From: Macrophomina tecta | Lineage: Eukaryota; Ascomycota; Dothideomycetes; Botryosphaeriales; Botryosphaeriaceae | Direction of reading: 5' to 3' | DNA length: 64,000 nt | Assembly: GCA_024180945.1 (NCBI GenBank) | Contig: JAKSGN010000005.1 | Span: 3,162,001-3,226,000 of the forward strand | Part shown: positions 23,185 through 34,200 of the stretch, piece after piece | How positions within the stretch are numbered: the stretch's first letter is position 1 | How the letters are laid out: each line of letters starts with the position of its first letter | Position numbers and translations under genes: made by a program | Notes under the pieces: generated by a model | Told to the model about the DNA's origin: nothing | What the model saw: the letters and a program-made list of their open reading frames with translations, nothing else | Database searches by the model: none

Positions 23185-23395
23185 AATGATGCATCATGCC
23201 TTTAAAATGGGATCTCGAGGTGGCAAGGGGGAGTTTGGCGAAAGATATGTAGAATAGGCTGAGGCAGACTTTCGAAACACCGTAGATGCACTGAGGGATC
23301 GAGTGAATTACCTCCATTTGAAGCAAGGGAGCAGAGCTGAGGAGAAGGTGGCCCATCTTCAAATTCACACGCGCACCTTGCAGGAAAATATCTAG
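23185..23395 (+). pseudogene. Coiled-coil reading-frame relic interrupted by TAG
   Basis: A plus-strand frame from the ATG pair at about 23185 reads GEFGERYVE, then TAG at 23255-23257, then 45 codons of heptad-like sequence (FRNTVDALRDRVNYLHLKQG, RAEEKVAHLQIHTRTLQENI) ending in TAG. A branch site and acceptor (CTAAC...CATCAG) sit just upstream, so this could be an internal exon. A CAG-to-TAG change would explain the interruption. The style resembles the helical N-terminal segment of fungal NACHT/STAND proteins, but this is resemblance only. No P-loop is visible nearby. Confidence 0.3.
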
Positions 23396-23460
23396 AACGG
23401 CGTTAAGCTCATCCTAATTCAGCACATCGCGATGGCCGAGTGTAAGCAACCACTTCCGGT

Positions 23461-23983
23461 TTATTGCGAGTACTGATGATCACCACCTCCGGAATGCAGA
23501 TGCTGATTGGGCCGCGGCCAGTGAATTAGCTTATTCTGCCTGAAGAGCACTCTTCGGATGAAGGCGATTTTACACCTCTCAGACGGATCCAAAAGGCTCT
23601 GGGTGGTGACATGAGCTCTGGCGGCTCTTTCGGGGCAAGCGAAGAGTGCTAGATGCTCGACGGTGGCAAAAGCGCGTATCAGCTGGACGAGTATGCATGG
23701 ATATATTTGAGTTCCGTTAAGAATGTTGTATAACGGCGCCTGGCGATGCCTCAGTCCTTCCAGGCATAGCGAGTTTTCCAACAATAACTTCCGCAGGACG
23801 CAAACAGACCCCATATACTCCCAAATCTCTTTACGGTATCTGAAGCCGTTACTGCAGCCCAGCCCTCAGTATCCCGATGCCCACAATTATGCACAGCGAA
23901 AAAGGCAACACAGAGAGCCGCTGTGCCCACAGCAGTAAAATCGCAAGGAGCACGCACCAAAGCTTGAGCCATCCGAACGGCAT
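23461..23983 (-). pseudogene. Frameshifted small membrane-protein-like gene, unknown family
   Basis: The minus strand begins with ATG at 23983 and encodes a 44-residue, strongly hydrophobic N-terminus (WLKLWCVLLAILLLWAQRL, FSLCIIVGIGILRAGL) that stops at 23849. One base out of frame, an open stretch continues (FRYRKEIWEYMGSVCVLRKL ... SLLDPSERCKIAFIRRVLF) to a TAA near 23461. The simplest reading is a membrane-anchored protein with a single frameshift. An unrecognised intron starting at the GTAACG beside the junction is the alternative. No family recognised. Confidence 0.3.
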
Positions 23984-24034
23984 GACGAATTTATTGATAG
24001 GCTTAACCCCGCTACGACAGATATATGGGACTAT

Positions 24035-25329
24035 TTAACAGTCTCCACCCCAGCCATCCGGATCGCCGCCCAACCCCCTTTGAAGGGCGTTCCAACCTGC
24101 CATGCCCGCCTGCACAAAGCCCACGGCCTGGTTCACGTGCGGATTGCCCGACTCGAACCTAGCGTTCCTCCCATCTTCCAACTCGTCCTCCAAATCCAAC
24201 TGACTCGCATCGCCCTGATGGCCATTCAACACCAGCCGCCTGATCAACATCTTGTGCCTCGCAAACCACTGATCCTCACTGACCGTTGCATACCTCTTAC
24301 GGCCCTGCGGGTCATTGGGGTTCGCGGGCGGCAGCGAGAAGGCCCAGTTGACGGAGTAGACGGACCAGCGGCGGGTGAGGAAGTACAGGAGGGGCCAGGA
24401 GAAGATCCACAGGAAGGTGAGGTAGAAGACCCAGCGGATCCAGGTGGTGGTGCGCCAGCGGTTGACGGCGTGCGGCGAGTAGATGTCGACGGCGCGCTCC
24501 TCGAGCGGGAAGCTGATCAGGATGTGGCCGCGGTAGTTGGTCGAGCGAATCAGGGCCTCGATCCGCTGGCGGACAAGCGCTTCATCGAGCCCGGAGATGG
24601 TGCGCGAGACGCGGAAGCTGGGTGGTTTGTCAGTGGTGTAGAAGGGGCTTGAGAGGGGTCGGTTACGGACACTTTGAGCTTAGAGGGAGAGGCGCAGTAT
24701 TCCTTGCACCACTCGTACAGGTCCGGCTTGGTCTCGCCGACCTCAAGCTCGCGCTGGTAGCCCTTAGCGCGGGTTTTACGAAAGCTGCCGCGCAGTGCGT
24801 TTTCACCGTTCTCGACGGTGTGCTCTTCCCACCAGGTGGGGTCGAGCGGCTTGCCGAGGAAGTGCTGCAGGCTGAGCAGGATGTCGAAGTCGACGACTTG
24901 CTTCTTCTCCTTCTTGTCGCCTCTGCGGACGGTCTGCATGTGGTAACCATGAATCTGGACGACGGGACGAGGAGGAAGCAGACGTAGGTAGTCATTGACG
25001 TAACTGTAGAGATTGTCTGGGTCGTTGAGGCGCTCGTCCATCCGGATAGTCACGGCGTGACGGTTGATGGGCTTGCCGAAGGCATAGTAGCGGCCGCTAC
25101 GCTCAATAACGGCGTACTGGTCAGAGTAGTTGGGGATGTTGTTGCGAGGGATCGGCTCAGCATTTTGAAGAGCAGCGGCTGGGATCTCCCCGCTCACGCT
25201 ATCCGAATAGGTTGGAGGTTGCTCGATAACCTGAGGCACGTCGTCATACTCGTAATCGCCACGGGTTGTATGCATAGAGACCGCATCCTCGGGCTCATCG
25301 CGGTATGGGGGAGCAGCTGGTTTACCCAT
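24035..25329 (-). CDS. Conserved fungal membrane protein of unknown function
   Basis: Two exons, 25329-24671 and 24617-24035, joined over a 53-nt intron with a GTCCGT donor; 412 aa. The N-terminal 100 residues are disordered and Pro/Ser-rich. The middle is a conserved soluble domain (SGRYYAFGKPINRH, PVVQIHGYHMQTVRRGDKKE, VVDFDILLSLQHFL, WCKEYCASPSKLK). The second exon has SFRVSRTISGLDEALVRQRI and YRGHILISFPLEERAVDIYS, followed by a hydrophobic pair (WIRWVFYLTFLWIFSWPLLY) that anchors it in a membrane. Proteins of this layout are widespread in Pezizomycotina and have sometimes been labelled ABC transporter, but no ATP-binding motif is present, so I give no function. It is divergent from TRM1 across a 462-bp shared upstream region. 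Confidence 0.82.
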
Positions 25330-25791
25330 TGTTGATGATGCTCTGGCACGACTGAAGCGAACGGAAGTTGCGACGAGGCTGGAGGAGACTTAGGGGGTGG
25401 GAGTTCACACGGATGAGGACGAGACAAGGCCGAGACGCAGGATTTAAGTGAACGGTTGGCCAGCGGCGGCAGGATGGTAGACTAGGCGGCAACGCGCCAA
25501 TGCAGAAGTCAGGCCGGGCGGCTGAATCCTACGAGGGGCTAAAAATACACAGGAAGCGAGGTTTCAATATTGCTCAGGCAGCGACACCAATAAGGAGAAG
25601 TTCGACTCTGTTCGGAAGCTGGAATTTCCAGTGAACTCGTATCAACGCGTGACAGATGGGAAGATGCAATGGTCAGGGGAGACGCGACGCAGACGACGCG
25701 CCCGAGTCAAGATGCGGCGTCACGCGCAAAAAAAGGGTCCGTCAACTTTTAAACTATGCCAAGCATTGAGTAGCGTCGCCGATCTCCGACG
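25330..25791. promoter_or_regulatory. Bidirectional upstream region (membrane protein / TRM1)
   Basis: 462 bp between two divergent start codons. It must hold promoters for both genes. The sequence is average in composition with no clear TATA box. An ACGCGT-like MluI box (CAACGCGTGA) near 25644 is the only motif that caught my eye. Confidence 0.5.
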
Positions 25792-27378
25792 ATGAGCCGG
25801 CGCGCAGCCAATTTTTTCGAGGCCGGTCGCGTCACTGCCGCTGCTGTCGCGCGTGGTGGAGCATTGATGCGACTCACTTTCAGCATCCACCTCTTCCGCC
25901 CGGCCTCGCACTTCCTCCGTGCTGCCTCCGACAATATATGGCGCGCCACCGCTAGCATTCCCATCCGACGCTTTCACTCTCCGACACCCACTATGGCTGC
26001 CGTCGACGCCGCTGTCGCGAGCGCTTCCCCCGCTTCAATCTCCGACCCTCCGCGTGCCGACCAGCATGTCCTCCACAATGGCATCGAGTACACTACCGTG
26101 AAGGAGGGCAAGGCCTACATCCTGAAGCCCCCGAGGGCCGCCACTTTTGTGGATCCCAAGAAGGCCGGGAAGCTCGATGCCGACGAGGAAAAGCAGAAGG
26201 TCTTCTACAACCCCATCCAGCAGTTCAACCGCGATCTTAGCGTGCTAGCAATCCGCGCCTATGGCGAGGATGCCATTGCGTCCAAAATTCGGAAATACCA
26301 GCAAGAAAAGTTAAGGGAAAAGAAGCGGCTCGAGAGGAAGAGGAAGTCTCGCCCTGAGCATGACGCCGGCGGTGAGACAAAAGACAGCAAGAGGCCCAAG
26401 GTCGAGGATGGAGCTGAGACTAGCACAGTAGAAAATGCTGAAGGCAAGAAGGAAGATGCAGCGGCTGCTACGGCTGCCGGCGCCAGCGGACAGGAAGCGC
26501 TCTCCAAATCTGACAACACTACGCTCGATGACTCGAGGCTGAGTGAGGACGTGCGCGCCCTGGACGAGTCATACAAGGCGCATGATGAACATACTGCCAA
26601 TGCCTCCTCCAAGAGTCCCAAATTCCGCATCCTCGATGCTCTTTCCGCCACCGGTCTTCGCGCACTTCGCTATGCCCACGAGATTCCTTTCGTCACGTCC
26701 GTCACCGCCAACGATCTCTTGCCCGATGCCGTAGAAGCCATCAAGCTCAATGTCAAACATAATAAGTTGGAAGGCAAGATAAGGCCGGAGACTGGCAATG
26801 CTATGGCACATATGTATCAGTATGTTGGCCAGGAAGGTGTTGGCGGACCGGGACACAAGTACGATGTTATCGACTTGGATCCGTACGGCACTGCTGTACC
26901 ATTCCTAGATGGAGCCGTCCAAGCTGCCACAGATGGCGGTCTGCTATGTGTCACTTGCACCGACGCTGGTGTTTTTGCTTCAACGGGGTACTTGGAGAAG
27001 ACGTATAGTCAATATGGCGGACTCCCAATCAAGGGACTCCACTCCCACGAAGGCGGGCTGCGTTTGATCCTGCATGCCATTGCTACTGCTGCAGCTAAAT
27101 ATGGCATCACCATCGAACCTCTCCTCAGCCTATCGATCGATTTCTACGCGCGTGTGTTCGTAAGGGTCAGGAAGAGCCCAGCTGAGGTAAAGTTTCTCGC
27201 AGGAAAGCAGATGCTGGTATATGGGTGCGATTCAGGCTGTGGGGCGTGGACGGTCCAGTACCTAGCCAGAAATTCGGTACAGGAGGGCAAGAAGGGCACA
27301 CTATTCTACAAGCACAGCCTCTCCCAGGGTCCGTCTGTCGGCTCACACTGCCCTCATTGTGGCTTCAAGACTCACGTA

Positions 27379-27423
<45 letters not shown>

Positions 27424-28282
27424 TGAGTCTCCAGAAATCCGCAATTTTACTAACAAGCACCAGTTATCCGGACCTATGTGGGGTGGCCCCCTCCACAACC
27501 CTGCCTTCATCGAGAAGATCCTCAGCTACCTCCCTACCGTCGACAAGGATACATACCAGACCACCGAGCGCATCGAGGGCATGCTGCGCACCGCACACGA
27601 GGAACTCCTCTTCGAGACTTCTGACCCATATGCCCGCCCCGTCAATGCTGGCAACCAGTCCTCTTCTGGCGCTGCTGATAACGATATCAGAGATGAGGTA
27701 CCTAAACTCGATCCCGCGCTCGTCGATTCCCACCCCTTCTTCTTGAACGTCTCCCACCTCGCGAAGATCATGCATTGTCAGGCGCCACCTGGCGCGGCAT
27801 TCACTGGCGCGCTCAGGAGACTGGGCTACAGGACGACGAGGTCGCACTGCAAGCCGGCAACGGTAAAGACGGATGCACCGTGGGAGGTGATTTGGGAGGT
27901 CATGCGGGAGTGGGTCAGGCAGAGGAGCCCAGTGAAGGAGGAGAAGTACAGACAGAATACCCCGGGCAGGGGTATCTGGGATAAGAGGAGAATCGTCGCA
28001 GACAGTGCGGAGAAGACGGAAGATGAGAAGGAGACAGCAAAGGAGGGCGAGCAAGATAGCACAGATGAACAGGAGAAGACCGAGAAAAGTGGAAGCGGAG
28101 GTGTGGAAGAGCAAGCTGGGAGGACGGAGAAGGAATGGTCGTTGGTCGATGGATTCGAGAAACTGCATAAGCTGGAGATTGTGTTCGATGAGAAGCTTGG
28201 AAAGGACAGGGATGACAAGAAGTTGGTCAGATATCAGATGAACCCGCGAGCAAATTGGGGCCCGATGAACAGGGCGAAGTAG
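25792..28282 (+). CDS. TRM1: tRNA (guanine26-N2)-dimethyltransferase Trm1
   Basis: Two exons, 25792-27375 and 27464-28282, about 800 aa. The enzyme uses S-adenosylmethionine to make m2,2G at position 26 of tRNAs. Family motifs in order: YTTVKEGKAYILKP, VFYNPIQQFNRDLSVLAIRA, a charged Lys/Glu insertion of about 100 residues, the SAM-binding segment ILDALSATGLRALRYAHEI, NDLLPDAVEAIKLNVKHN, the catalytic-loop signature VIDLDPYGTAVPFLD, CTDAGVF, and a zinc-binding-like CDSGCGAW ... HCPHCGFKTH split by the intron just after KTH. The first ATG gives an arginine-rich, acid-free N-terminus typical of mitochondrial import. A later ATG at 25993 (MAAVDAAV) starts a form without it. The intron holds a long CT repeat. 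The C-terminal extension is rich in Glu/Lys. Confidence 0.95.
27384..27424 (+). repeat. CT dinucleotide microsatellite inside the TRM1 intron
   Basis: A run of roughly 18 CT units starts 8 nt after the GTAAGA donor and fills almost half of the 88-nt intron. The branch-like TACTAAC lies downstream near 27448. Length changes here would alter donor-to-branch spacing, and the repeat is open in the reading frame, so an unspliced transcript would add a Ser-Leu run. Confidence 0.9.
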
Positions 28283-29260
28283 AATCCTTTGGATTGTGGT
28301 ACGTACAACCGCTGGTACATGGATGTATAGCAGGCGTCATGCGGTGGTGGTAATGCCGAAAGCGTTTTTTGGAGAAGGAAAGTCATTAGCATGCCTAATC
28401 ATTCCTCGCGCCTTGCTGAGGACCCGAAGCATCTCTGTGAGCATTGGCTCCGAGATTGGTCTTAACCACCAGCATAAAGTGCCAACCTTCGTGGCTACGA
28501 TCAAACCTGGGAAAAGGTTAAAATAAAGGTCTATATAGACTTTACCAAGGCAGATGGTAGGCGGTGAACATTGTGAGAGGAGCCCTTATTGGTAAGTCAT
28601 CCTCAAAACGAAGAGAGCTATCACAGGTAAGGGTCGTGGGTGGGAGTCTCTGGGGAGGAACGGGAAACAATAACAAACTCAGGGGATATCTCGTTGTGCG
28701 CACGTTTACGTATCTGAAAGCAACCATGGAACAAGAAAAAAAAAGTATTCGCGTGTGAATCGAACGGCAGGCCTACTTGCTTTTCAAACAGGGCACTTCA
28801 ATAAACACTCAACAATGCCATACTCATTGATAGAAAATCAGGATCCTCCTCACATTGCCAAAACTCAATTTTAGATTTCACTGCGCTGCCGCACACACTG
28901 CTATTACTTTGACAGACCCTTTGGACAATAACGCCTGGCGAGAAACGAGTCCCTTAACAGTTTGCGGTCCCTGATCTGATAGAATGGCTCCTGGAAACGT
29001 TCGGACGTGAACTTTGTGACAAAGCCGTTAATTTCGATCGTCGGTCATTTGTTGAAGCGGAGGGAGATGTAGTTGCGCAGATGATTCCCATCAGCAATGC
29101 CACAGTCACCGTTTTGCTCGCGAGCCAAGTCTTTCTAGGCGGTGAGGATAGGCGGCGTGAGGCAGGCAAGTGGACTGTTACAGAGCCCCGGTAGAAACAC
29201 ATGGTGCTTGCGCCATTTCTGTGCTTTCACACGTTCGTGTCAATTATATCCACATGCAGC
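28283..29260. other. Intergenic, with one exon-like frame
   Basis: Convergent 3' ends of TRM1 and the minus-strand membrane protein. The frame at 28957-29193 is described separately. The rest shows no coding support. The A8 run at 28734 and neighbouring tRNA-like T-loop (minus strand, TTCGATTC) do not fold as a tRNA. Confidence 0.5.
28957..29193 (+). pseudogene. Exon-like C-terminal frame, unknown protein
   Basis: After an acceptor-like TTAACAG, the plus strand reads FAVPDLIEWLLETFGREL, then CDKAVNFDRRSFVEAEGDVV, then AQMIPISNATVTVLLASQVF, and stops at TAG. Composition and residue pattern look like a genuine helical domain, but there is no start codon upstream and no obvious preceding exon. 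It is either the last exon of a gene I could not assemble or a relic. Confidence 0.3.
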
Positions 29261-30334
29261 TCAGTCGACGAGCACAAACACCACCGTGCTGAACGCTCCG
29301 AACACCGCGTCCATGGCAACGGCACCCACCGCAGGGTTCTCCCATATCCCCTCCACGATCTCGACCCAGTCACTACTATTCGTTACTGCTTTGCTCCACA
29401 CGAGCCCCAGTTGGACAAGGCCACCCGCAGCAATGACCCCGTACGTAAGATCTCGCGTCGAAGAAGTTGTCGAGCCTTTCGGCGCAGGTTTCGAAGCGAG
29501 ATACGGCACGGCGAGACAGGCGCGGAGCAGAAATACAACGCCAATGAGCTTCATCATTGACTCCCGCGCAGCCTGGGCAAGGAACGGTAGGGCCGCCAGA
29601 TACGCCACCGCAGCAGCAGGCACCGCAGGGCTGACCTCAACCGCGTCTTCCGCGTCTTCACCCGGCTTCTTACCATCGGGTTTACCCTCCTGAATGCCGG
29701 AAGGCGTCTGGTGGTCCGTAGAAGAAGAAGAATCATCCACATCCCCCATTAGCCACAGCACCAGCGCAAACGACACGGGCAACACCTGCGCCAGCGCCAC
29801 GACCACCGCTCCCTTCCCGCCCGCCCATCCGCCCCTCGTCCACCGCCTCTTCCCCTCCGTTCCGACGAACACGCTCACGCCCAGCGACCACACCAACGCC
29901 GTCTGCGCCCACGCCCGCGATGGCGCCGTCCCGCCGACGACCAGGTCGCGCGCGAAATCAGCGAACAGCGTGGAGGACAGCATCCAGTGCCCGACTTGCC
30001 CGAAGACGGCGGGTAAGTCGGCAGGCAGGAGGTCGAGGCCTCGCGCCTCGCAGAAGGAGGTGTAAGAGATGGCGAGGAAGGAGACCATGTTGTAGGAGAG
30101 CGTGGCGAAAATGACAAAGGCGGCGGTGGCCAGCGTGGCGAAGCGGGCAGCAGAGGCGGGCGAGGTGTCGTGAACTAGGCTTTCGAAGTGGAGGGTGTGG
30201 AGGTGGAGGAGGGCGCGGGCTGTGAGGACGAGGGCGACGAGGATGTAGGAGAGGAAGAGGGCCGTGCCGATGTAGTTTGTGGGCGGGTTGAGGAGGTCCA
30301 TTGCGGCGGAGGGAGACCTTTGGGTGGGGGCCAC
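29261..30334 (-). CDS. Multi-pass integral membrane protein, unknown function
   Basis: Single exon, 357 aa from the first ATG. A second ATG at 30301 (MDLLNPPTNYIGTALFLSYI) may be the true start because the 11 preceding residues are polar and unremarkable. About seven or eight hydrophobic helices are visible: GTALFLSYILVALVL, FATLATAAFVIFATLSYNMV, VVALAQVLPVSFALVLWLM, AVAYLAALPFLA, MMKLIGVVFLLRACLAV, YGVIAAGGLVQLGLVW and a last one at the C-terminus (FGAFSTVVFVLVD). An acidic loop (about 200-240) splits them into two bundles. No transport or enzyme motif is recognised. Codon use is strongly GC-ended, like its neighbours. Confidence 0.75.
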   Translation of the reverse strand: MAPTQRSPSAAMDLLNPPTNYIGTALFLSYILVALVLTARALLHLHTLHFESLVHDTSPASAARFATLATAAFVIFATLSYNMVSFLAISYTSFCEARGLDLLPADLPAVFGQVGHWMLSSTLFADFARDLVVGGTAPSRAWAQTALVWSLGVSVFVGTEGKRRWTRGGWAGGKGAVVVALAQVLPVSFALVLWLMGDVDDSSSSTDHQTPSGIQEGKPDGKKPGEDAEDAVEVSPAVPAAAVAYLAALPFLAQAARESMMKLIGVVFLLRACLAVPYLASKPAPKGSTTSSTRDLTYGVIAAGGLVQLGLVWSKAVTNSSDWVEIVEGIWENPAVGAVAMDAVFGAFSTVVFVLVD

Positions 30335-31258
30335 TGGTCTCAGCGAGGGCGCGAGTATGCGAGGTCTATCTCTTTATGCTTTTCCGCAAGGGTGGATCAA
30401 AAAAGGTGTATAGGTAGGAAGCGTTCACGCGGTTGAGCCGAGACAATTGATTCGTCAAAAATAAAAGCTTTCATGACTCGTGAGACAGCCTACGTCATGG
30501 GGATGATCGGCAGAGCTACCCTGGCTAAGCTTTGGATAAGCGCTTCATACTCAACTACTTCCGCTGCATTTCTTTTTTTACCCATTGGGTGGTAAGAGTA
30601 TCTGAAAGTCAGCAAATACCATACAAGTCTTGAAATCGATTTTGTGCAAGCCAGCTCATCAGACGCGCAGCATCAATTCCTTCAACACTAAGCTCCACAT
30701 CCGCCTGCACATGCGTCTCCTCTTCAGGCATCAAAAGGCTCGGGCTTCTCCTTTTTCTGCTCCTCCGCTCCAGTTAATCCCGCCAGTCTCGCGATATTAT
30801 CCTCATCCCTACTTGCCACCACCAGAAATCACCCCCGGACGCTGCATCTCTGTAATCCTTGCAGTGGCATATGGTCAAGTACGAAAACAAGTGAAGAGGG
30901 TGTTCTCCGTACATCCTATAAGTTCGCCATCAATCTAGCCAAGTCATGACTCTTACCAAGCACTGCCAGACAACCTTCGGAAACCCTTTTCTCGCAATCT
31001 ACCAATATTTCCGATATTCATTCTCCCACTAACTACTGCTATGTCACGTCCCATCCGCTCTCCCATCCAAACCTCTCAGCACCGTCTCCAAGACAAGGAT
31101 GAACCCCCGCTCCCCGCTAAATCGAGTCATAAAAACACATTGGTATCGTAAGAAAAAAAAAAAAAAAAACAAAGACCGCATCATAAATAGAGAAAAGAAC
31201 GATCGAGTAATTCAAAAGAAACCATATGCCTCCTCATCCAACTTCCTCCAACCACACC
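30335..31258. other. Intergenic, tandem minus-strand genes
   Basis: Lies between the membrane-protein start and the Atg11 stop. A 17-A tract is at 31153-31169. Nothing else is supported. Confidence 0.5.
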
Positions 31259-34200
31259 TCACTCCTTAGTCTTTCCCCTCTCATAGCTAATATCCAACTG
31301 CCACAACGAATCAAAGAACCCACTCTTCCTCGGATGATGCCCCTGATGCGGTTGTTGTTGTTGCTGCTGCTTCGTCGGCGAAGGTTGCGATTGATCCTTT
31401 CCATTCGCCGAAGGACCAGCAACATCGGTGGAACCACCAGCTGCTGCTGCAGCCGCAAGGGCCGATGCAGCCTTACTCGGGGGAGATCCAGACTTGGGGG
31501 TCTCGCTATTGCTCTGTTCGTTGATCGGAACGGGTGAAGCGAGTGTCGTCGTTCCCGACTGAGGTTGAGACAAAGCCTGTGCCTGCATAACGCGCAACCG
31601 AGAACCAATATGTCAGCAATGGAAGGACTCAAGAGACCGCAAGGACATTCAGAGGGAAAAAGAGAGGGATGGCAATACCATGACCCCTCTTCCCTCGTAA
31701 CACACTCTCTACTGGACGGGTGCTCTGACCTCTTCGCCCGCATCGCCATTATTCTGCGCCGACGATGATGGTCCCGGAGCTTTGTTATTGGCGACAGTCA
31801 CACTCCGTTTCGATCCCGCGCTGCTCCGGCGGCTGTCCAAGCTCTTGTTCAGCGTTTTACTGGCATCGTTTCCGATCAGGCTCTTCTTCATGCGAATGCT
31901 GCCCTTGGCGTCCACCTTCGTGCTGTCGACCGTGCTTTTGCCCAGACCTGGCGTAAGCGGTGCGCCTACCTTCTCCTCGGCTGCTTCAACGAGGTGCCAA
32001 CGAAGACCGTCGGAGAGCTCGAACGGATTATCGTCCTCATAGGAGATGCCGCTGCGCTCGCTCGTGATGGACCGACCATCACTGCCGCGAGTGGTGTCCA
32101 TCGACTTGGAGAGGTCAACGACCCGTTCCTCGACCTTGGTAATGCGGGCGACCAACCACTCCTTGCTGTGCAGACGGTGAGATTCTTGTTCGCGGAGGAA
32201 GTAGTGTGGGGCGCCGACGTTAAAAGCGGCCCATGGGCGTGTGGCTTGGTTACGGGTGGGAAGGAAGAGCGCAAGATCCCCCTCCTTGAAGCCGCGGATG
32301 GCGATCTTCTCGTGGGCCTCGCTCTGGTAGCGATGAGACTTGTCGCGGTAAGTGCGAGCTTCACGCTGCCATTTGCGCGCTGTATGCTCCATATCCCTCA
32401 TGCGTTTAGTGATGGCTTCACTGAACGTCTCGATGTCGAAACGATTGACGGTGGCCATGAACTCTGCGAACATGGCTTCTTCAGCACTCGGATTAGCTTG
32501 CTCGGTCCACTTGAGTGCTTCAAGGATTTGAGAGTTTTCGAGAGGTTTCTTAGATGGTGGCGGAGAAGACACGCTGCGGATCATCGCCGCTGAACCATCT
32601 GCGGCAAGCACGGCGCTCTGGCCAGCCACCCTGGAGGCCCTCTGGATCACCATTCGATTGTCTTGCTGAGTAACGGCGAACCCAAGGGTTTCTAGCAATC
32701 TGTGTAGCCGGTCATTGTGAGCGAGAAGCCTCTCTGACAGTTCTCTCGCTCGCTTCGCCTGCTGTTCAGAGCGGGAGACACCATTGGTCGAGTTAGCTTG
32801 CAACGTGCTGTACTTGTCTTGGAGCTCGGCCAAGGACTTCTCCAGCGTAGCCACGTGAGTCTTCGCCTCCGAGAGCTCCACCGACAGGCGCTCAACCTTG
32901 GCTTCTTCCTCTGAGACACGCTGGCGAAGAGCCTTAGCACCTGTCTCACCCTCTGCAAACTTCGCGCGCAGGTCTTCCAGGTGGTTACGCTCATCCTTTA
33001 GCTCCTCGGCCAGCGAAGACGCTCTGGCGCTTTCCGTTGCGAGCTCCTCGCTCTTCTTCGCAATATCAGACTCGTACTCCTTAATTTGCGCCTCAAGCTC
33101 GTTACGCTGTTTGGCCGCCGCGGAGGTGAGAGCCTCATTTTCTGACTTAGCCTTTTCCACAGCATCGGCAAGCTCGCGCGCGTAATCCTTGGATTTCTGA
33201 GCCAATTTCTCCAGCTCAGCCGCCAGCATGATGCTATTTTCAGGAAGAGATTCGTCTTTGGCAAGAGAAGAAAAGGCGCTCTGGAGCGTAATCTTCCGCT
33301 CTAACTGAGCATTCTCAAGTTCTTGAAGAGCACGTTCGCAAGCCTCAGCGCGTTCTCGCTGTTGTTGGATTTCTTCTCCGGCATCTTTGCGGAATTGCTC
33401 AACTTCAGCCTCAAGTTCTTGTCTCTTCTCATCATAGCTAGCTCTTTCATGATCGCGGCTGCCAAGGTTCCTATCCAATTCCTCCTCAAGCTCTTCGTTC
33501 CGGTAGCGAAGTTTCTTGATCTCTTCCTCAAGGGATCGGCGCTCATCAGACCAGTCTTTCTGCATGGCCTCCATGTTTTCCATGAGGTCCTTGTTGGTAG
33601 ATACGCGCTCTTCAACATGCCGTTGCAGATCATTAACAGCATCAGCACGTGCGGAGTGCTCTTTCTCCAAATTTGCTCTTGCCTCCTTTTCTGCTCTCAG
33701 CTCGTTCTCCAGTTGTACAATACGCTGAGCTAGCGCACGTTCTTCGGCACTCTTGTTGGCCGAGTATCTGCGCGAGGACACAGAGGAGTGTCGAGAGAGA
33801 TTTTCTTGCGGTCTGGGGGAAGCCACGGTAGGGTACTGTTCCATCGTCGGGGTTTCTGGCATCTGAGAGGTGGGCGGAGCAACTCCGCCCCCGATAGAAA
33901 GACGGCTAATGTGGCTTTGACGGTGAAGAAGATCCTCCAACTTCCGGACTCTGCTTTTAGAGCTCTTCAATTCTTCTTCCATCTTTGACATCGACTCCCT
34001 CAAAACGCGCGTTTCGTCTTCTCCACGTAGCAAAAGGGATCCCTTGCCCAAGCCATCATGCGCACTTCCCGTCTTGAACCCCTTGGCGTGTTTGATCTGC
34101 TGCCTAGTAGGGCGATCGAGATCCTTGAAAGCTTGCGAGAGTGGCTCAGCGATTGATTCCATACCACCGATAGTGCTCAGGATATTCAAATACTCCTGAA

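Larger units (their letters stand above)
21624..24034. other. Intergenic region with broken coding fragments
   Basis: About 2.4 kb without an intact gene. A 21-A tract lies at 21659-21679, just outside the TMEM184-like start. Two relic-like pieces are listed separately (23185-23395 plus, 23461-23983 minus). Between 22530 and 22990 both strands carry short open frames with protein-like segments, none of them joinable. Confidence 0.5.

Noticed and set aside
28741..28800. tRNA-like T-loop (TTCGATTC) on the minus strand followed by a T run
   Set aside because: Acceptor and anticodon stems cannot be paired; only a short match to the T-loop consensus.
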